This document shows, piece by piece, positions 14,641 through 23,633 of a stretch of 33,660 bases of DNA. Within the stretch, counting starts at the first letter, position 1. Each line of letters starts with the position of its first letter. The stretch is from DATDCV01 sp036524155. GTDB taxonomy: Bacteria; Verrucomicrobiota; Verrucomicrobiia; Limisphaerales; UBA8199. The position numbers and the translations under genes are program-made. The stretch covers positions 1 to 33,660 of the forward strand of contig DATDCV010000327.1 of assembly GCA_036524155.1 (NCBI GenBank), given 5' to 3'. Under the pieces are notes generated by a model that saw only the letters and a program-made list of their open reading frames with translations, was not told where the DNA came from and did not search any database.

Positions 14641-15279
14641 TTATTCGAGGGTGCGTCTAAGTGACTGCACCTCCTTTTTGAGCAATTGCCCAATACGGTG
14701 CTTGGCCAGGTAGACGCTACCCACGCTGGCGCCCAGCGTTTGCGCTACCTTGCGCGCCGGCCATCCTTGGCGGCAATAGAGGTCGAAGACCTGAAATTGT
14801 TCTGCGTCAACATGGTTTTTAACACGCTCCAGCGCGGCACTGAGGAGCGTCGCTTCCCACTCCGCATCCCAGATGGCGTCGAATTCGAAGCCGGCCGGAT
14901 CCGGGATTTGCTCGATTCGGCCAGTCGCGGCGGTGTCTGTTGAAGTGGCAGGGTTTGCGACCAGGTGGCGCGATTCACTGCCACGTTTCTTCAACTGATT
15001 GATAATCCGCCAGCGGGTCACTTGAAGCATCCAACGCTTGAACGAACAGACTTCGGGATCGTACTTGAATGTCTCAACATTCTTCGCGACGGAGATCACT
15101 GTTTCCTGCACGATATCCTGGGCTTCGGCGTCGGAGAGCCCTGCTTTTCGGGCAGTGCCGTAGATCAACCTCCAATAGGTATCGAAGAACTCCTGCCAGC
15201 TCTCAGCGTCCTCCGAATGCTTGAGGCGGCTTAACAGACTCGCGCGCGTTGGAATCAACTCGTCCCGATTCGCGGCCAT
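14641..15279 (-). CDS. ECF-type RNA polymerase sigma factor (soluble)
   Basis: 212 aa from the ATG at 15279 (MAANRDELIPTRASLLSRLK); a GTG at 15294 is possible. Region 2 covers SWQEFFDTYWRLIYGTARKAGLSDAEAQDIVQETVISVAK and the DNA-melting part SFKRWMLQVTRWRIINQLKKR. Region 4 is near the C-terminus (FDLYCRQGWPARKVAQTLGASVGSVYLAKHRIGQLLKKEV) and supplies the -35-binding helix. This ELIPTR-start form is common in Verrucomicrobia. No anti-sigma factor gene is adjacent. It is divergent from the giant exported protein gene at 15416, with 136 bp between, so that gene is a candidate target. Confidence 0.92.
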   Translation of the reverse strand: MAANRDELIPTRASLLSRLKHSEDAESWQEFFDTYWRLIYGTARKAGLSDAEAQDIVQETVISVAKNVETFKYDPEVCSFKRWMLQVTRWRIINQLKKRGSESRHLVANPATSTDTAATGRIEQIPDPAGFEFDAIWDAEWEATLLSAALERVKNHVDAEQFQVFDLYCRQGWPARKVAQTLGASVGSVYLAKHRIGQLLKKEVQSLRRTLE

Positions 15280-15303
15280 GGCGCTATTGTCCACGATAGT
15301 AAT

Positions 15304-15319
15304 AACAGTGACAACTGTT
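15304..15319 (+). promoter_or_regulatory. Small palindrome in ECF sigma / giant-protein divergent region
   Basis: Inverted repeat AACAGT (15304-15309) and ACTGTT (15314-15319) with a 4-nt spacer, 24 bp before the sigma gene ATG and about 97 bp before the ATG at 15416. The surrounding region is AT-richer than the genes. It could be an operator. There is no direct evidence of binding. Confidence 0.35.
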
Positions 15320-15415
15320 GGATTCTTTCAACAAACCGTCACGCGGAACATCTGCCTGACTGAAAACTCCAGTACGCTGAAAGAACTCGCCACTCGCCTT
15401 GTTCTTACTATTAGC

Positions 15416-18400
15416 ATGAACACACACAAGACACTCAGAACACGTCGAGGCTGCGGAGACCGGGCAGGCATTCGCCGGATGATCCTTGGCGCACTGCTCT
15501 TCGTTTTGGCGGCGGGGCGACTCAACTCCGCTGAAACACCCCTGCCCGCCCTCAGCGCCGCCGGCGCCATTGTGATCGATCGCGACACCGGGCTGGTGCT
15601 GGGCATCAAAGACCCGGACACCCCGCTGCCGATGGCGAGCACGACCAAGATCATGACTGGCCTGATTGCGGTCGAGCGCGCCAATCTGCCTGCCAGCGAT
15701 CCCAACCACTTGCGCCTCGACGCCCTGGTCGGACCGATCAGCGCGCGCGCGGCGAGTCGGTGCGGCTCGCGCATGGGGCTGGGCACCAACGATGTGGTGA
15801 GCCTCCTGGATTTGCTGTATGGCGCGATGCTGGAATCAGGCAACGATGCAGCGACAGCGATCGCTGAGCACATCGCCGGCAACGAAACCGACTTTGCCAC
15901 GCTGATGAGCTCACGGGCGGAGGATCTCGTGCTGACTAACACCCACTTTCAAAACGCCTCCGGATTCGATGATGCCACACAATATGCCAGCGCGCGGGAC
16001 CTGGCGGCGCTGGCCCGGGTCGCGCTTACGAACGCGCTCTTCGCCAAGCTGGTCTCCACTCCATTCCATAGAACCACCTCCTGGGTCGATGCCCGTGGCG
16101 AGCCGCGAACCAATTGGACTGAGATTGCTCTCAATTGTGATGGGGAACTGCTAGCCAAAACCAACTCCCGACAGAGTACGCTCTACAACCAGAACTTGCT
16201 CGTCCGCCAGACTTCGTACCACTATCGCTACCCCGGAGCCGACGGCGTTAAACCCGGCATGACCGGCCAAGCCCGCTATTGTGAGGTCGCCAGCGCCGGG
16301 GTGCCGGGCAAGGGACTCGTCTCCGTTAACCTGGGGTCAACCAACCAGTTCCCGCCCGCGATTTTCCTGTTGGATTTCGGCTTTGAAGCGCTTTTCGACC
16401 GAGTGCATCCCACCAGCCTGGCGCATGGCTTTTTCAACGATGATGCCTACGAGGACCTCGCCATCGGCATGCCCTACGAGGAAGTCGATGGCATTCCGGC
16501 GGCGGGCAAGGTGATGGTGTTGATGGGCACCGCCGCAGGACTCGACACCAACGATCCGATCTTTTTCACGCAAAGCACGCCCGGCATTTATGGTGTTCCG
16601 GAGTGGGGAGACTATTTCGGTTTCGCGTTGGCAGTGGGTGATTTCGACGGGAATGGCCGCGATGACCTGGCGATCGGTGTGCCGTTCGAGGATCTGGGCA
16701 GTATCGTTGATGCCGGCGTCGTGCACATCATTTACAGCGATGCCAACGGCCTGAACCCGAGATTCCCGTCCCAGACCTTTGCACAGAACGATCAGGGCGA
16801 CGGCGACCTGCCGGGCACCGCTCAACCCGGCGACCTGTTCGGCTTCAGTTTGGCGGCGGGCAATTTCGACAACACCTACGGCGACGACCTGGCCATCGGT
16901 GTGCCGGAGAAAGATATTGCTGTGCCCTCGGCCGTCGATGGCGGTGCCGTGGTCGTGCTCTACAGCGGCGGTTCGGCGGTGGGACTGCGGGCTGACTTGC
17001 ACCCGCAAGTTTTTGATCAGAGCAACCCCAGCGAAGTGCCCGGAACGGCGGAAGACGGCGATCGCTTCGGCTTTGCGCTGGCGGCGGGGGATTTCGACGG
17101 CAACGGCTACGCTGACCTGGCGATTGGCGCGCCCTTCGAAGACCTGTCCGGCAGCACCGACGCTGGACATGTGAGTATCCTCTATGGCCATGCCGGCGGC
17201 CTGGACCCGGCATGGAAGACCAACCAGATCAACCAACCGGTCGCCAACGGCCTGAGCGCGGCCGAGCCGGGCGATCATTTTGGCTTCGCGCTGGCGGTGG
17301 GAGATTTCGACAACAATGGCCGCGCGGACCTCGCCATCGGTGCGCCGGGCGAAGCCGTCGGCAGCCGCGTCCGGGCCGGTGCCGTGGACGTGATCTACAG
17401 TGATGCCACCGGCCTGAACCCGGCGTTCCGGGCGCAGGAGTTCTACCAGGACTCGGCCAACATGCCGGGCACGTCGGAAGCCGGTGACCTGTTTGGCGCC
17501 GCACTGGCGACCGGCGATTTCGACAACTCACGGCCCAATTATGTGCGCGACGACCTGGCTATCGGCATTCCCGGCGAAGACATCGTTGTGGGCGGGCGCA
17601 CGTTGACGAACGTTGGCGCCGTGACGGTGCTCTATTCCAGCGGTACGACGGGATTGGTGGCGGGTGCGACTACGGACCTTCTCTTGCCGCCCAATCCCGT
17701 CGGTCTCACGGTGGAAAAAGGCCCGGGCGAGCACTTCGGACTGGTGCTGGCGGCGGGCCGGTTCGACGCGGGCAACACCGAGGACCTGGCGTGGGGCGGC
17801 TGGGGCCAACATTATGACCAGACGCGTCTACGTAGCGGCTACACGCTGCTCACCTACAGCGGCGGGCTGAGCGGACTGGATACCAACACCACCGTGGGGA
17901 CCGATGTGTGGTTGCGGGATCCGTGCGACGATGAACCGCTGCCGTTACGGTTCAACGTGACTGCCAACCCCAACACCAGCCGGATTTGGAACCGGCTCGA
18001 CGGCACCAATCGAGTCTGGAATTACGAGAGCCGGGACTATCGGGTGTCCTCGCCGATGGAGTATCCGACGAATTACTCGCTCAGCCTGAACCATGCTTTG
18101 AATTCAGACCACTTTCGCCTCTATTACACCGATTCGGGGACCAACGCCGCCGACCGGGCGAATGTCGAGCTGATGGCCGGGCTCCTGGAGGAGGGTTGGG
18201 ACGCGTTCTTTGGGGTGCAGGGGTTCCTCAGTCCGCGCGACCTCCAGTGGGAAGAGCGATATTCGCTTTTTGAACCTTTCAACCGTATCCCCGTGTGGAT
18301 TTTCACCGACCCCGTCGATCAAGCGAATCACGCCAGCACCCGTCCCTCCATACTGCTGCGACCGAATTTGAGCGCCACGAACGAATCCCCAATCCATGAA

Positions 18401-20662
18401 TTGTTTCATGTCGTACGGGTGGGCTATACGGCCTATGGCGGCTATAAGGTCTATAACAAAGGGTGGTTGAACGAGGGCTTGGCACGCTGGAGCCAGAAGT
18501 TCAAACCAGGCCATGTGCCGGGCCGTTGCGACAGTCGTTCCTACTACGAATCCTTCTCTGCGATCACTAACAGCCTGCTTTCCATGGACTACTGCGACTC
18601 GGCGCGCTTTTTCGAATACCTGGGCCAGAAGTATAGCGCATTTCCGAACGACTCCGACTCGACGCAGCCCATGAACGGCTCCGATGTGGTTCGAGCCATC
18701 CTTGAAGAGTTGCGGGAGGTTGGCAGCACCGATGATTTCGAGGCGATGCAGGCGATCGAACGGGCGCTGGATCGATTCTCGATTTCCCGTCCCTCCGGTT
18801 TCGGGAATGCGTTCGCGGAATGGGCCGTGGGCAATTACTTGAATGACAATCTGCTCATCCCCACGATCCGGCCGGACGCGCCGACCGAGTCCCAATACCT
18901 CGAAGCTGGCAACGTTGCCCCGGGCGGCAACGAGTATCCCTGGCGCGCGTATTCTTTTGACATGCCCACCAGCGGCACCCTCACCATCTCCGTCTGCGCC
19001 AGCGCCACCAACTATCCCAGCGGCGGCGATGACGATTTGCGCTTCAAGCTCGATGACGTGGTGATCGCCGATTGGAACTCGCCTGGAGCTTTCAACGGCG
19101 CCGCGTTGCGCGGCAGCACGGTGACCAACCAGATGATTGTGCCGAACGTCGCCGCCGGCCACCACACGCTCCAGTTGGAAGCCGACGCACACCCGGTCCT
19201 TTATGACATCACAGTGTCTTTAGGAACCACCCCGCTGCTCGAGGTGCGGACTGGAGAGCTGAACGACTGGAGTGCCCATTATCATGTCGTGCCCGTTACT
19301 CAGGCGCTGATTAATTCGGGCGAGAGTGTGAAGCTTGATTTCAACAGCGTCCTGTGGAACAACGACATGAGCCCGCCGTTCTCGGTTGTGCTTTACGTTA
19401 ACGACGACGGCACCGGCATACCCGGCTCACGAACGCAGGGGTTCGGTCGCAGTTGGACCGTTACGCCGGCGTCGCTGCAATACCAAGGTGCTGGTGGCCG
19501 ATTGGTGTTCATGCTGGCAGGAATTGACTGGGGCGGCACGTATGAACTGGTCGTGACTTATCCGCCCGACACCAATGACCCGCCTGTGTTGCCTTTCATC
19601 GCAAACCAGACCATTCCCGAGGGCAAGCCGCTGTCCCTGAACATCACCGCCGCCGACCCGGACTTGCCAGCCAATCACCTCACCTACACGTTGAATGTGG
19701 GCGCTCCGGCCGGGGCCAGTATTGATCCCCGCACCGGCCTGTTCACCTGGACCCCCAGCGAAACGCAAGGGGGCGGGGTCTACGACTTGACCGTGCGCGT
19801 GACCGATGACGGCAACCCGAGTTTGGCCGACACCGCGACTTTCCGGGTGACCGTGACTGAGGATAACAAACCGCCTCGCGTTGATCCGATCGCCGACCGT
19901 GCCGTGCAGGAAGGGGAAGCCGTTAGCCTGGCGGTTGTCGCCAGCGACCCGGACGTTCCTCTCAACACGCTGTCATTTGCTCTCGGCCCTAATGCCCCCG
20001 GAGGGATGACGCTCAATCCGCAGACCGGCTGGCTCCAATGGACTCCCAATGAAACCCAGGGACCGGGTACCTACCGAATCACGCTGCAGGTAACTGACAA
20101 CGGCATCCCCAATCTAAGCGCCTCCAACGTTTTCACCGTTACCGTGGCAGAAGTGAATCAGGCGCCTTCGCTGGCTGCCCTGGCTGACCGGACCGTGCAT
20201 GCCGGAACTGCCCTGTCATTCCCTGTAGCCGCGACGGATTCCGACCTTCCTCCCAACACCCTTTCCTTTCGCCTCGTCGATTCACCCGCGGGTGCCAGCA
20301 TCGATTCCTTGACGGGACATTTGCTTTGGACCCCTGCGGACGGACAGGCGGGCGCTAGCTACCCCTTTACGGTGGAGGTGGTCGACGACGGCGAGCCCAG
20401 CCTGAGCGACACCCGGACGTTCTCGGTCACAGTGGCAACGCGTCCTGTCATCACCGCCGCCCAACTGGTGGGGGAAAGTCTGCGACTGACCTGGACTTCC
20501 CTCCCCGGGCAGCGGTATCGCCTGCAATATCAGTCTGAATTAGGAATCGGGCCATGGACAGACCTGCCATCGGAGGTGCTGGCAACGGCTGACTCCACGA
20601 CGGCAGAGGATGCCCCTGGCATGGCAACCCGGCGTTTCTATCGTGTGCAGGTGCTGCCGTAG
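15416..20662 (+). CDS. Giant exported fusion: S11 D,D-carboxypeptidase, FG-GAP propeller, HExxH peptidase, cadherin-like repeats
   Basis: 1748 aa. The start at 15416 gives a signal peptide with basic n-region and hydrophobic core (MILGALLFVLAAGRLNSA, about 22-39). Order: (a) about 41-300, S11 penicillin-binding carboxypeptidase with S75-x-x-K78, S141-G-N143 and K279-P-G where KTG is usual; (b) about 338-830, seven FG-GAP/integrin-alpha-like blades with DFDGNGRDDLAIG-type calcium loops; (c) about 845-1145, a gluzincin-like domain with H994-E-L-F-H998 and E1020 in WLNEGLARW; (d) about 1150-1383, two beta-sandwich regions, the first PPC-like; (e) 1386-1480, 1487-1579 and 1582-1674, cadherin/He_PIG-type Ig repeats; (f) 1676-1748, a C-terminal module ending FYRVQVLP. 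Probably a surface or outer-membrane protein acting on peptidoglycan and protein. The reading frame is unbroken. The open frame back to 15221 overlaps the divergent sigma gene and lacks a signal peptide. Confidence 0.9.
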   Translation: MNTHKTLRTRRGCGDRAGIRRMILGALLFVLAAGRLNSAETPLPALSAAGAIVIDRDTGLVLGIKDPDTPLPMASTTKIMTGLIAVERANLPASDPNHLRLDALVGPISARAASRCGSRMGLGTNDVVSLLDLLYGAMLESGNDAATAIAEHIAGNETDFATLMSSRAEDLVLTNTHFQNASGFDDATQYASARDLAALARVALTNALFAKLVSTPFHRTTSWVDARGEPRTNWTEIALNCDGELLAKTNSRQSTLYNQNLLVRQTSYHYRYPGADGVKPGMTGQARYCEVASAGVPGKGLVSVNLGSTNQFPPAIFLLDFGFEALFDRVHPTSLAHGFFNDDAYEDLAIGMPYEEVDGIPAAGKVMVLMGTAAGLDTNDPIFFTQSTPGIYGVPEWGDYFGFALAVGDFDGNGRDDLAIGVPFEDLGSIVDAGVVHIIYSDANGLNPRFPSQTFAQNDQGDGDLPGTAQPGDLFGFSLAAGNFDNTYGDDLAIGVPEKDIAVPSAVDGGAVVVLYSGGSAVGLRADLHPQVFDQSNPSEVPGTAEDGDRFGFALAAGDFDGNGYADLAIGAPFEDLSGSTDAGHVSILYGHAGGLDPAWKTNQINQPVANGLSAAEPGDHFGFALAVGDFDNNGRADLAIGAPGEAVGSRVRAGAVDVIYSDATGLNPAFRAQEFYQDSANMPGTSEAGDLFGAALATGDFDNSRPNYVRDDLAIGIPGEDIVVGGRTLTNVGAVTVLYSSGTTGLVAGATTDLLLPPNPVGLTVEKGPGEHFGLVLAAGRFDAGNTEDLAWGGWGQHYDQTRLRSGYTLLTYSGGLSGLDTNTTVGTDVWLRDPCDDEPLPLRFNVTANPNTSRIWNRLDGTNRVWNYESRDYRVSSPMEYPTNYSLSLNHALNSDHFRLYYTDSGTNAADRANVELMAGLLEEGWDAFFGVQGFLSPRDLQWEERYSLFEPFNRIPVWIFTDPVDQANHASTRPSILLRPNLSATNESPIHELFHVVRVGYTAYGGYKVYNKGWLNEGLARWSQKFKPGHVPGRCDSRSYYESFSAITNSLLSMDYCDSARFFEYLGQKYSAFPNDSDSTQPMNGSDVVRAILEELREVGSTDDFEAMQAIERALDRFSISRPSGFGNAFAEWAVGNYLNDNLLIPTIRPDAPTESQYLEAGNVAPGGNEYPWRAYSFDMPTSGTLTISVCASATNYPSGGDDDLRFKLDDVVIADWNSPGAFNGAALRGSTVTNQMIVPNVAAGHHTLQLEADAHPVLYDITVSLGTTPLLEVRTGELNDWSAHYHVVPVTQALINSGESVKLDFNSVLWNNDMSPPFSVVLYVNDDGTGIPGSRTQGFGRSWTVTPASLQYQGAGGRLVFMLAGIDWGGTYELVVTYPPDTNDPPVLPFIANQTIPEGKPLSLNITAADPDLPANHLTYTLNVGAPAGASIDPRTGLFTWTPSETQGGGVYDLTVRVTDDGNPSLADTATFRVTVTEDNKPPRVDPIADRAVQEGEAVSLAVVASDPDVPLNTLSFALGPNAPGGMTLNPQTGWLQWTPNETQGPGTYRITLQVTDNGIPNLSASNVFTVTVAEVNQAPSLAALADRTVHAGTALSFPVAATDSDLPPNTLSFRLVDSPAGASIDSLTGHLLWTPADGQAGASYPFTVEVVDDGEPSLSDTRTFSVTVATRPVITAAQLVGESLRLTWTSLPGQRYRLQYQSELGIGPWTDLPSEVLATADSTTAEDAPGMATRRFYRVQVLP
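16430..17812 (+). repeat. DNA encoding seven tandem FG-GAP blades
   Basis: Seven imperfect units of about 200-250 bp, each coding FGxxLAxGxFDxxxxxDLAIGxPxED. Recurrent DNA phrases such as ttcggctt, ggcgatttcgac and gacctggcgatcgg mark each unit. The number seven fits one closed beta-propeller. The third and sixth units have altered calcium loops (NTYGDD and an insertion NSRPNYVRDD). Confidence 0.85.
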
Positions 20663-20817
20663 CCGCCGACGTAAGGAGGCGGACCCTGCACATCGCAAGG
20701 ATGAAGAACACGCGAGAGCCAAGCTGCCTCTCCAACGGATTCTTAACTTTTCTGAAAGAATCCTTCTTTGGCGTTGTTGGTACTTGTAGTGACTCAAAAA
20801 CCTCTGTTCAAACAATT

Positions 20818-23595
20818 ATGAATGCTAGACCTCTGCGCTTGGCCTTATCGATTCTGGTGGGCTTTGGTTTACTCAACAACAGCTACTTCACATTCGCGGC
20901 AACCGAGAACGGCGAAATCCAGGCCCGTCCCGCCCCGGTTTTCCGATGTCCTGGTTTACCGTGCGCAGCCCCGAACGTCTTTAACATCTCGGTCGCTGTG
21001 CAGTACAACGCTTCTGCGGCTGATCTCGCCGCCATTCAGGACATGATCAGCGCCGGGTCCGCCGTGCTCTTCGACGTGACGGATGGGCAGGCGGAGATCG
21101 GGGAAGCGCTTATTTATAACAATGCCTTCGGGACCGCCGCGGACCTGCGCATCTACCCCAGCACCAGCGACACCTGGTGGCAAGCCAACACGGGGAATTG
21201 GAAGGTTGGAGGCAGCATCCATGTGTCTATCAGCTATATCCTGGCGGAGAGTGCCCCAGGCGAAAGTCTGGCCCACGAATTTGTGCATCTGGTTTTTGAT
21301 GCGCGTGATGAGTACCAAACCCTGGGAGGCGCGGGCGGCACCGCCAGTTGTCCCGACGCCGCCATGATCGCCACGGGGCAAGCCAATTGTTTGATGGACC
21401 AGGGCGGCACAGGCGCTAACGATGGCCCCTTTACTGAGTTGTGCTGGGGCCATGGGGACCCCGCCAATCTGGCTGACCTCTCGGGCGGGAACCACGATGC
21501 GACTCTCGTGACGGAGCAATCGCAGTCTCGCGCAAACCGTTCCTGCTGGGACCAGGTCATCTGGTCATGGCCTGACCAATTCACAATGCCGGTTGGGGCG
21601 CCTGACCCTGCCGCCGGCGGAGCTGTCGTGGACCCCACTCAGTTCGTGATTGCCGACACAACCAGGCGTGTTGTTCTCGTGCTGGACGCATCAGGCTCCA
21701 TGAGTTCCGAGTCACCCTCGCGGATGGAGCGGCTGCAAGTGGCGGCTAGTGATTTCGCGGCACTGGCTCCGGACACGATGGAGTTGGGGATCGTATCATT
21801 TTCCACCGACGCAGAGGCTGCGAGCGGGCATGCCAACGTGGCGATCGACGCATTGGACGCAGCGCATCGCGCCGATTGTGCGGCCGCAATTACCGGCCTG
21901 ACGCCCGGCGGCTGGACGGCGATTGGCCTTGGGCTGCAGAAGGCCAGGGACATGATTATCGCGGCTGGGGGTGTCACTGCCAGCACTTATATTGTCCTGA
22001 TGACCGACGGTCTCAACAACCGTCCGTTGCCGGACTACGAGGCCCAGTTGCAGGGCGTTCTGGACAATCTGCTGGCGGACGGCATCCCGGTCTACGTAAC
22101 GTGCACCGGAGGCGATCCTGGACTGGCGTCACAATGTGCGGAGATCGCGGCGGCGACCGGCGGCTTTTCGGTAGACTCCGCCGATGCAGCAGAACTCCCC
22201 CAGGCCTTCACGGACTTCCATGAGAAAATTTCCGGCCGCGAAGCCATTGACTCTGCAAGTGGAGACCTCCTGAGCCCAACGCCTGAGAAGGTATTCGTAG
22301 ACCAGGGTTCCGAATCGGCCACATTTACGCTCCTGTGGTCCGACAGCAAGGCTTCGGCGAACCTGACGGTCATCGACCCTTTCGGCAATCAACATCCCAG
22401 TGTGCGCATACCGCAGGGCCGCTTTTTGCGGATCATTGCGCCACCGGCCGGCGAATACCTGATGGTGGTCAGCAACGTAGTGAACGCGACCAGCAACAGC
22501 ACCTATGTGGCGCGAGCCTATACCCGTCACCAGCTCAATAGCCTTACTGCGGCGGTGCGCTATCCGACCGTGCTCCCCAATCAGCCGATCTACGTTTATG
22601 CGTATCCCCGCAGCGTGGGAGGCGGCATTACTCAACCTACTACTACCGGAATCACCGGGACGGTGCTGCTCCCCAACAATCAAACGGGCACGATTGTGCT
22701 TCAGGATATGGGTCTTGGTGGCGATGAAATCGCGGGCGATGGCATATTTACTGGCGTCTGCTCCAATACCAGCCTGAAAGGCCCGTATCGGTTCAATTTG
22801 CGCGCGGACATCAATAATTGGGGGCAGTCTACCGACAGGCATGTGTTCAATCCCACACTGCGAAGCCCTCGGTTTAGCAGAGAGGTCCGTCTCTCCGCCG
22901 CGGTAGGTGTACCGTCCGACCTTGCCGGGGTGCGCGTCTCCATCAACGAATGGATGGCCAGCAACACGCGCACGCTGACCAATCCCGCAACTGGCCGATT
23001 TGACGACTGGTTCGAGCTCTATAATCCGAACTCTTTTCCAGTGGATCTGTCCGGTTGGTTGCTAACCGATTCGTTGAGCAATTCCACGCCCTACGTCATT
23101 CCGCGCGGCTACACGATTCCAGCAAAGGAATTCAGGCTCGTTTGGGGTGATGGTCTCAATCCGACCGGCAGTCCCGACCTTCATGTTAATTTCACGTTGA
23201 ACAACAATGGCGGAGTCATTGCCCTCCTTGCGCCGGACGGCCGGGTGGCAAATTCGGTCACGTTCGGGAAGCAAACCGATGATGTCAGCCAGGGTCGCTC
23301 TCCTGACGGCGGGGTATTCATCTTTTCCCTGCCCAGAGCCACACCGCGGACTCCGAATCCCTTAATCCAACCTCCCTCGCTCCGAGCGACTGCCACAGCC
23401 TCGAGAAACCAGGTCGCTGTCATCTTCAATACGACGCCAGGTCTCACGTACCGCGTCGAATATAAGAACGGACTGAATGCACGGAATTGGACGCAGTTGG
23501 CCCCGGCCCAGGTCGCCACGGGCGCGTCCCTATCGGTACCTGACACTATAGTTCCTGGAACCCAACGCTTCTATCGAGTGGTGATTGTGCCGTAA
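20818..23595 (+). CDS. Exported CLCA-like protein: HExxH metalloprotease, VWA domain, lamin-tail domain
   Basis: 925 aa from the ATG at 20818; the first about 28 residues (SILVGFGLLNNSYFTFAA) are a signal peptide. The N-terminal domain (about 50-250) holds HEFVHLVFDARDEY: H153, E154, H157 and D164, the same spacing as HExxHxxxGxxDE in the animal CLCA (calcium-activated chloride channel regulator) metalloprotease domain, with D161 where Gly is usual. A VWA domain follows (about 284-470) with MIDAS residues D290-x-S292-x-S294, T367 and D397. After a beta-rich region (about 490-690) comes a lamin-tail domain (about 704-820, INEWMASNTRTL then FELYNPNSFPVDLSGWLL). The last about 65 residues form the module ending FYRVVIVP. 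It follows the giant fusion gene by 155 bp. An in-frame ATG at 20701 would add 39 residues and bury the signal peptide, so it is rejected. Confidence 0.88.
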   Translation: MNARPLRLALSILVGFGLLNNSYFTFAATENGEIQARPAPVFRCPGLPCAAPNVFNISVAVQYNASAADLAAIQDMISAGSAVLFDVTDGQAEIGEALIYNNAFGTAADLRIYPSTSDTWWQANTGNWKVGGSIHVSISYILAESAPGESLAHEFVHLVFDARDEYQTLGGAGGTASCPDAAMIATGQANCLMDQGGTGANDGPFTELCWGHGDPANLADLSGGNHDATLVTEQSQSRANRSCWDQVIWSWPDQFTMPVGAPDPAAGGAVVDPTQFVIADTTRRVVLVLDASGSMSSESPSRMERLQVAASDFAALAPDTMELGIVSFSTDAEAASGHANVAIDALDAAHRADCAAAITGLTPGGWTAIGLGLQKARDMIIAAGGVTASTYIVLMTDGLNNRPLPDYEAQLQGVLDNLLADGIPVYVTCTGGDPGLASQCAEIAAATGGFSVDSADAAELPQAFTDFHEKISGREAIDSASGDLLSPTPEKVFVDQGSESATFTLLWSDSKASANLTVIDPFGNQHPSVRIPQGRFLRIIAPPAGEYLMVVSNVVNATSNSTYVARAYTRHQLNSLTAAVRYPTVLPNQPIYVYAYPRSVGGGITQPTTTGITGTVLLPNNQTGTIVLQDMGLGGDEIAGDGIFTGVCSNTSLKGPYRFNLRADINNWGQSTDRHVFNPTLRSPRFSREVRLSAAVGVPSDLAGVRVSINEWMASNTRTLTNPATGRFDDWFELYNPNSFPVDLSGWLLTDSLSNSTPYVIPRGYTIPAKEFRLVWGDGLNPTGSPDLHVNFTLNNNGGVIALLAPDGRVANSVTFGKQTDDVSQGRSPDGGVFIFSLPRATPRTPNPLIQPPSLRATATASRNQVAVIFNTTPGLTYRVEYKNGLNARNWTQLAPAQVATGASLSVPDTIVPGTQRFYRVVIVP

Positions 23596-23608
23596 CACAC
23601 ATTGTGTG
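23596..23608 (+). repeat. CACACA/TGTGTG palindrome between exported-protein genes
   Basis: Thirteen-base perfect palindrome with one central base, immediately after the stop of the CLCA-like gene and 25 bp before the ATG of the beta-helix gene. The one-base centre is too tight for an efficient RNA hairpin, so a protein-binding site is more likely than a terminator. It could also be chance. Confidence 0.3.
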
Positions 23609-23633
23609 AAGATCACCCTGCTCATACACCGCT

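Noticed and set aside
15221..15415. Upstream extension of the giant exported protein
   Set aside because: It would overlap the divergent ECF sigma gene and place 65 residues before the signal peptide.
16337..17278. 313-codon minus-strand frame opposite the FG-GAP region
   Set aside because: It mirrors the repeated DNA of the FG-GAP blades; no start signal or family features.
20701..20817. Upstream in-frame start of the CLCA-like protein
   Set aside because: The AAGGAGG nearby is about 22 nt from this ATG, too far to serve it, and the added residues would bury a good signal peptide at 20818.
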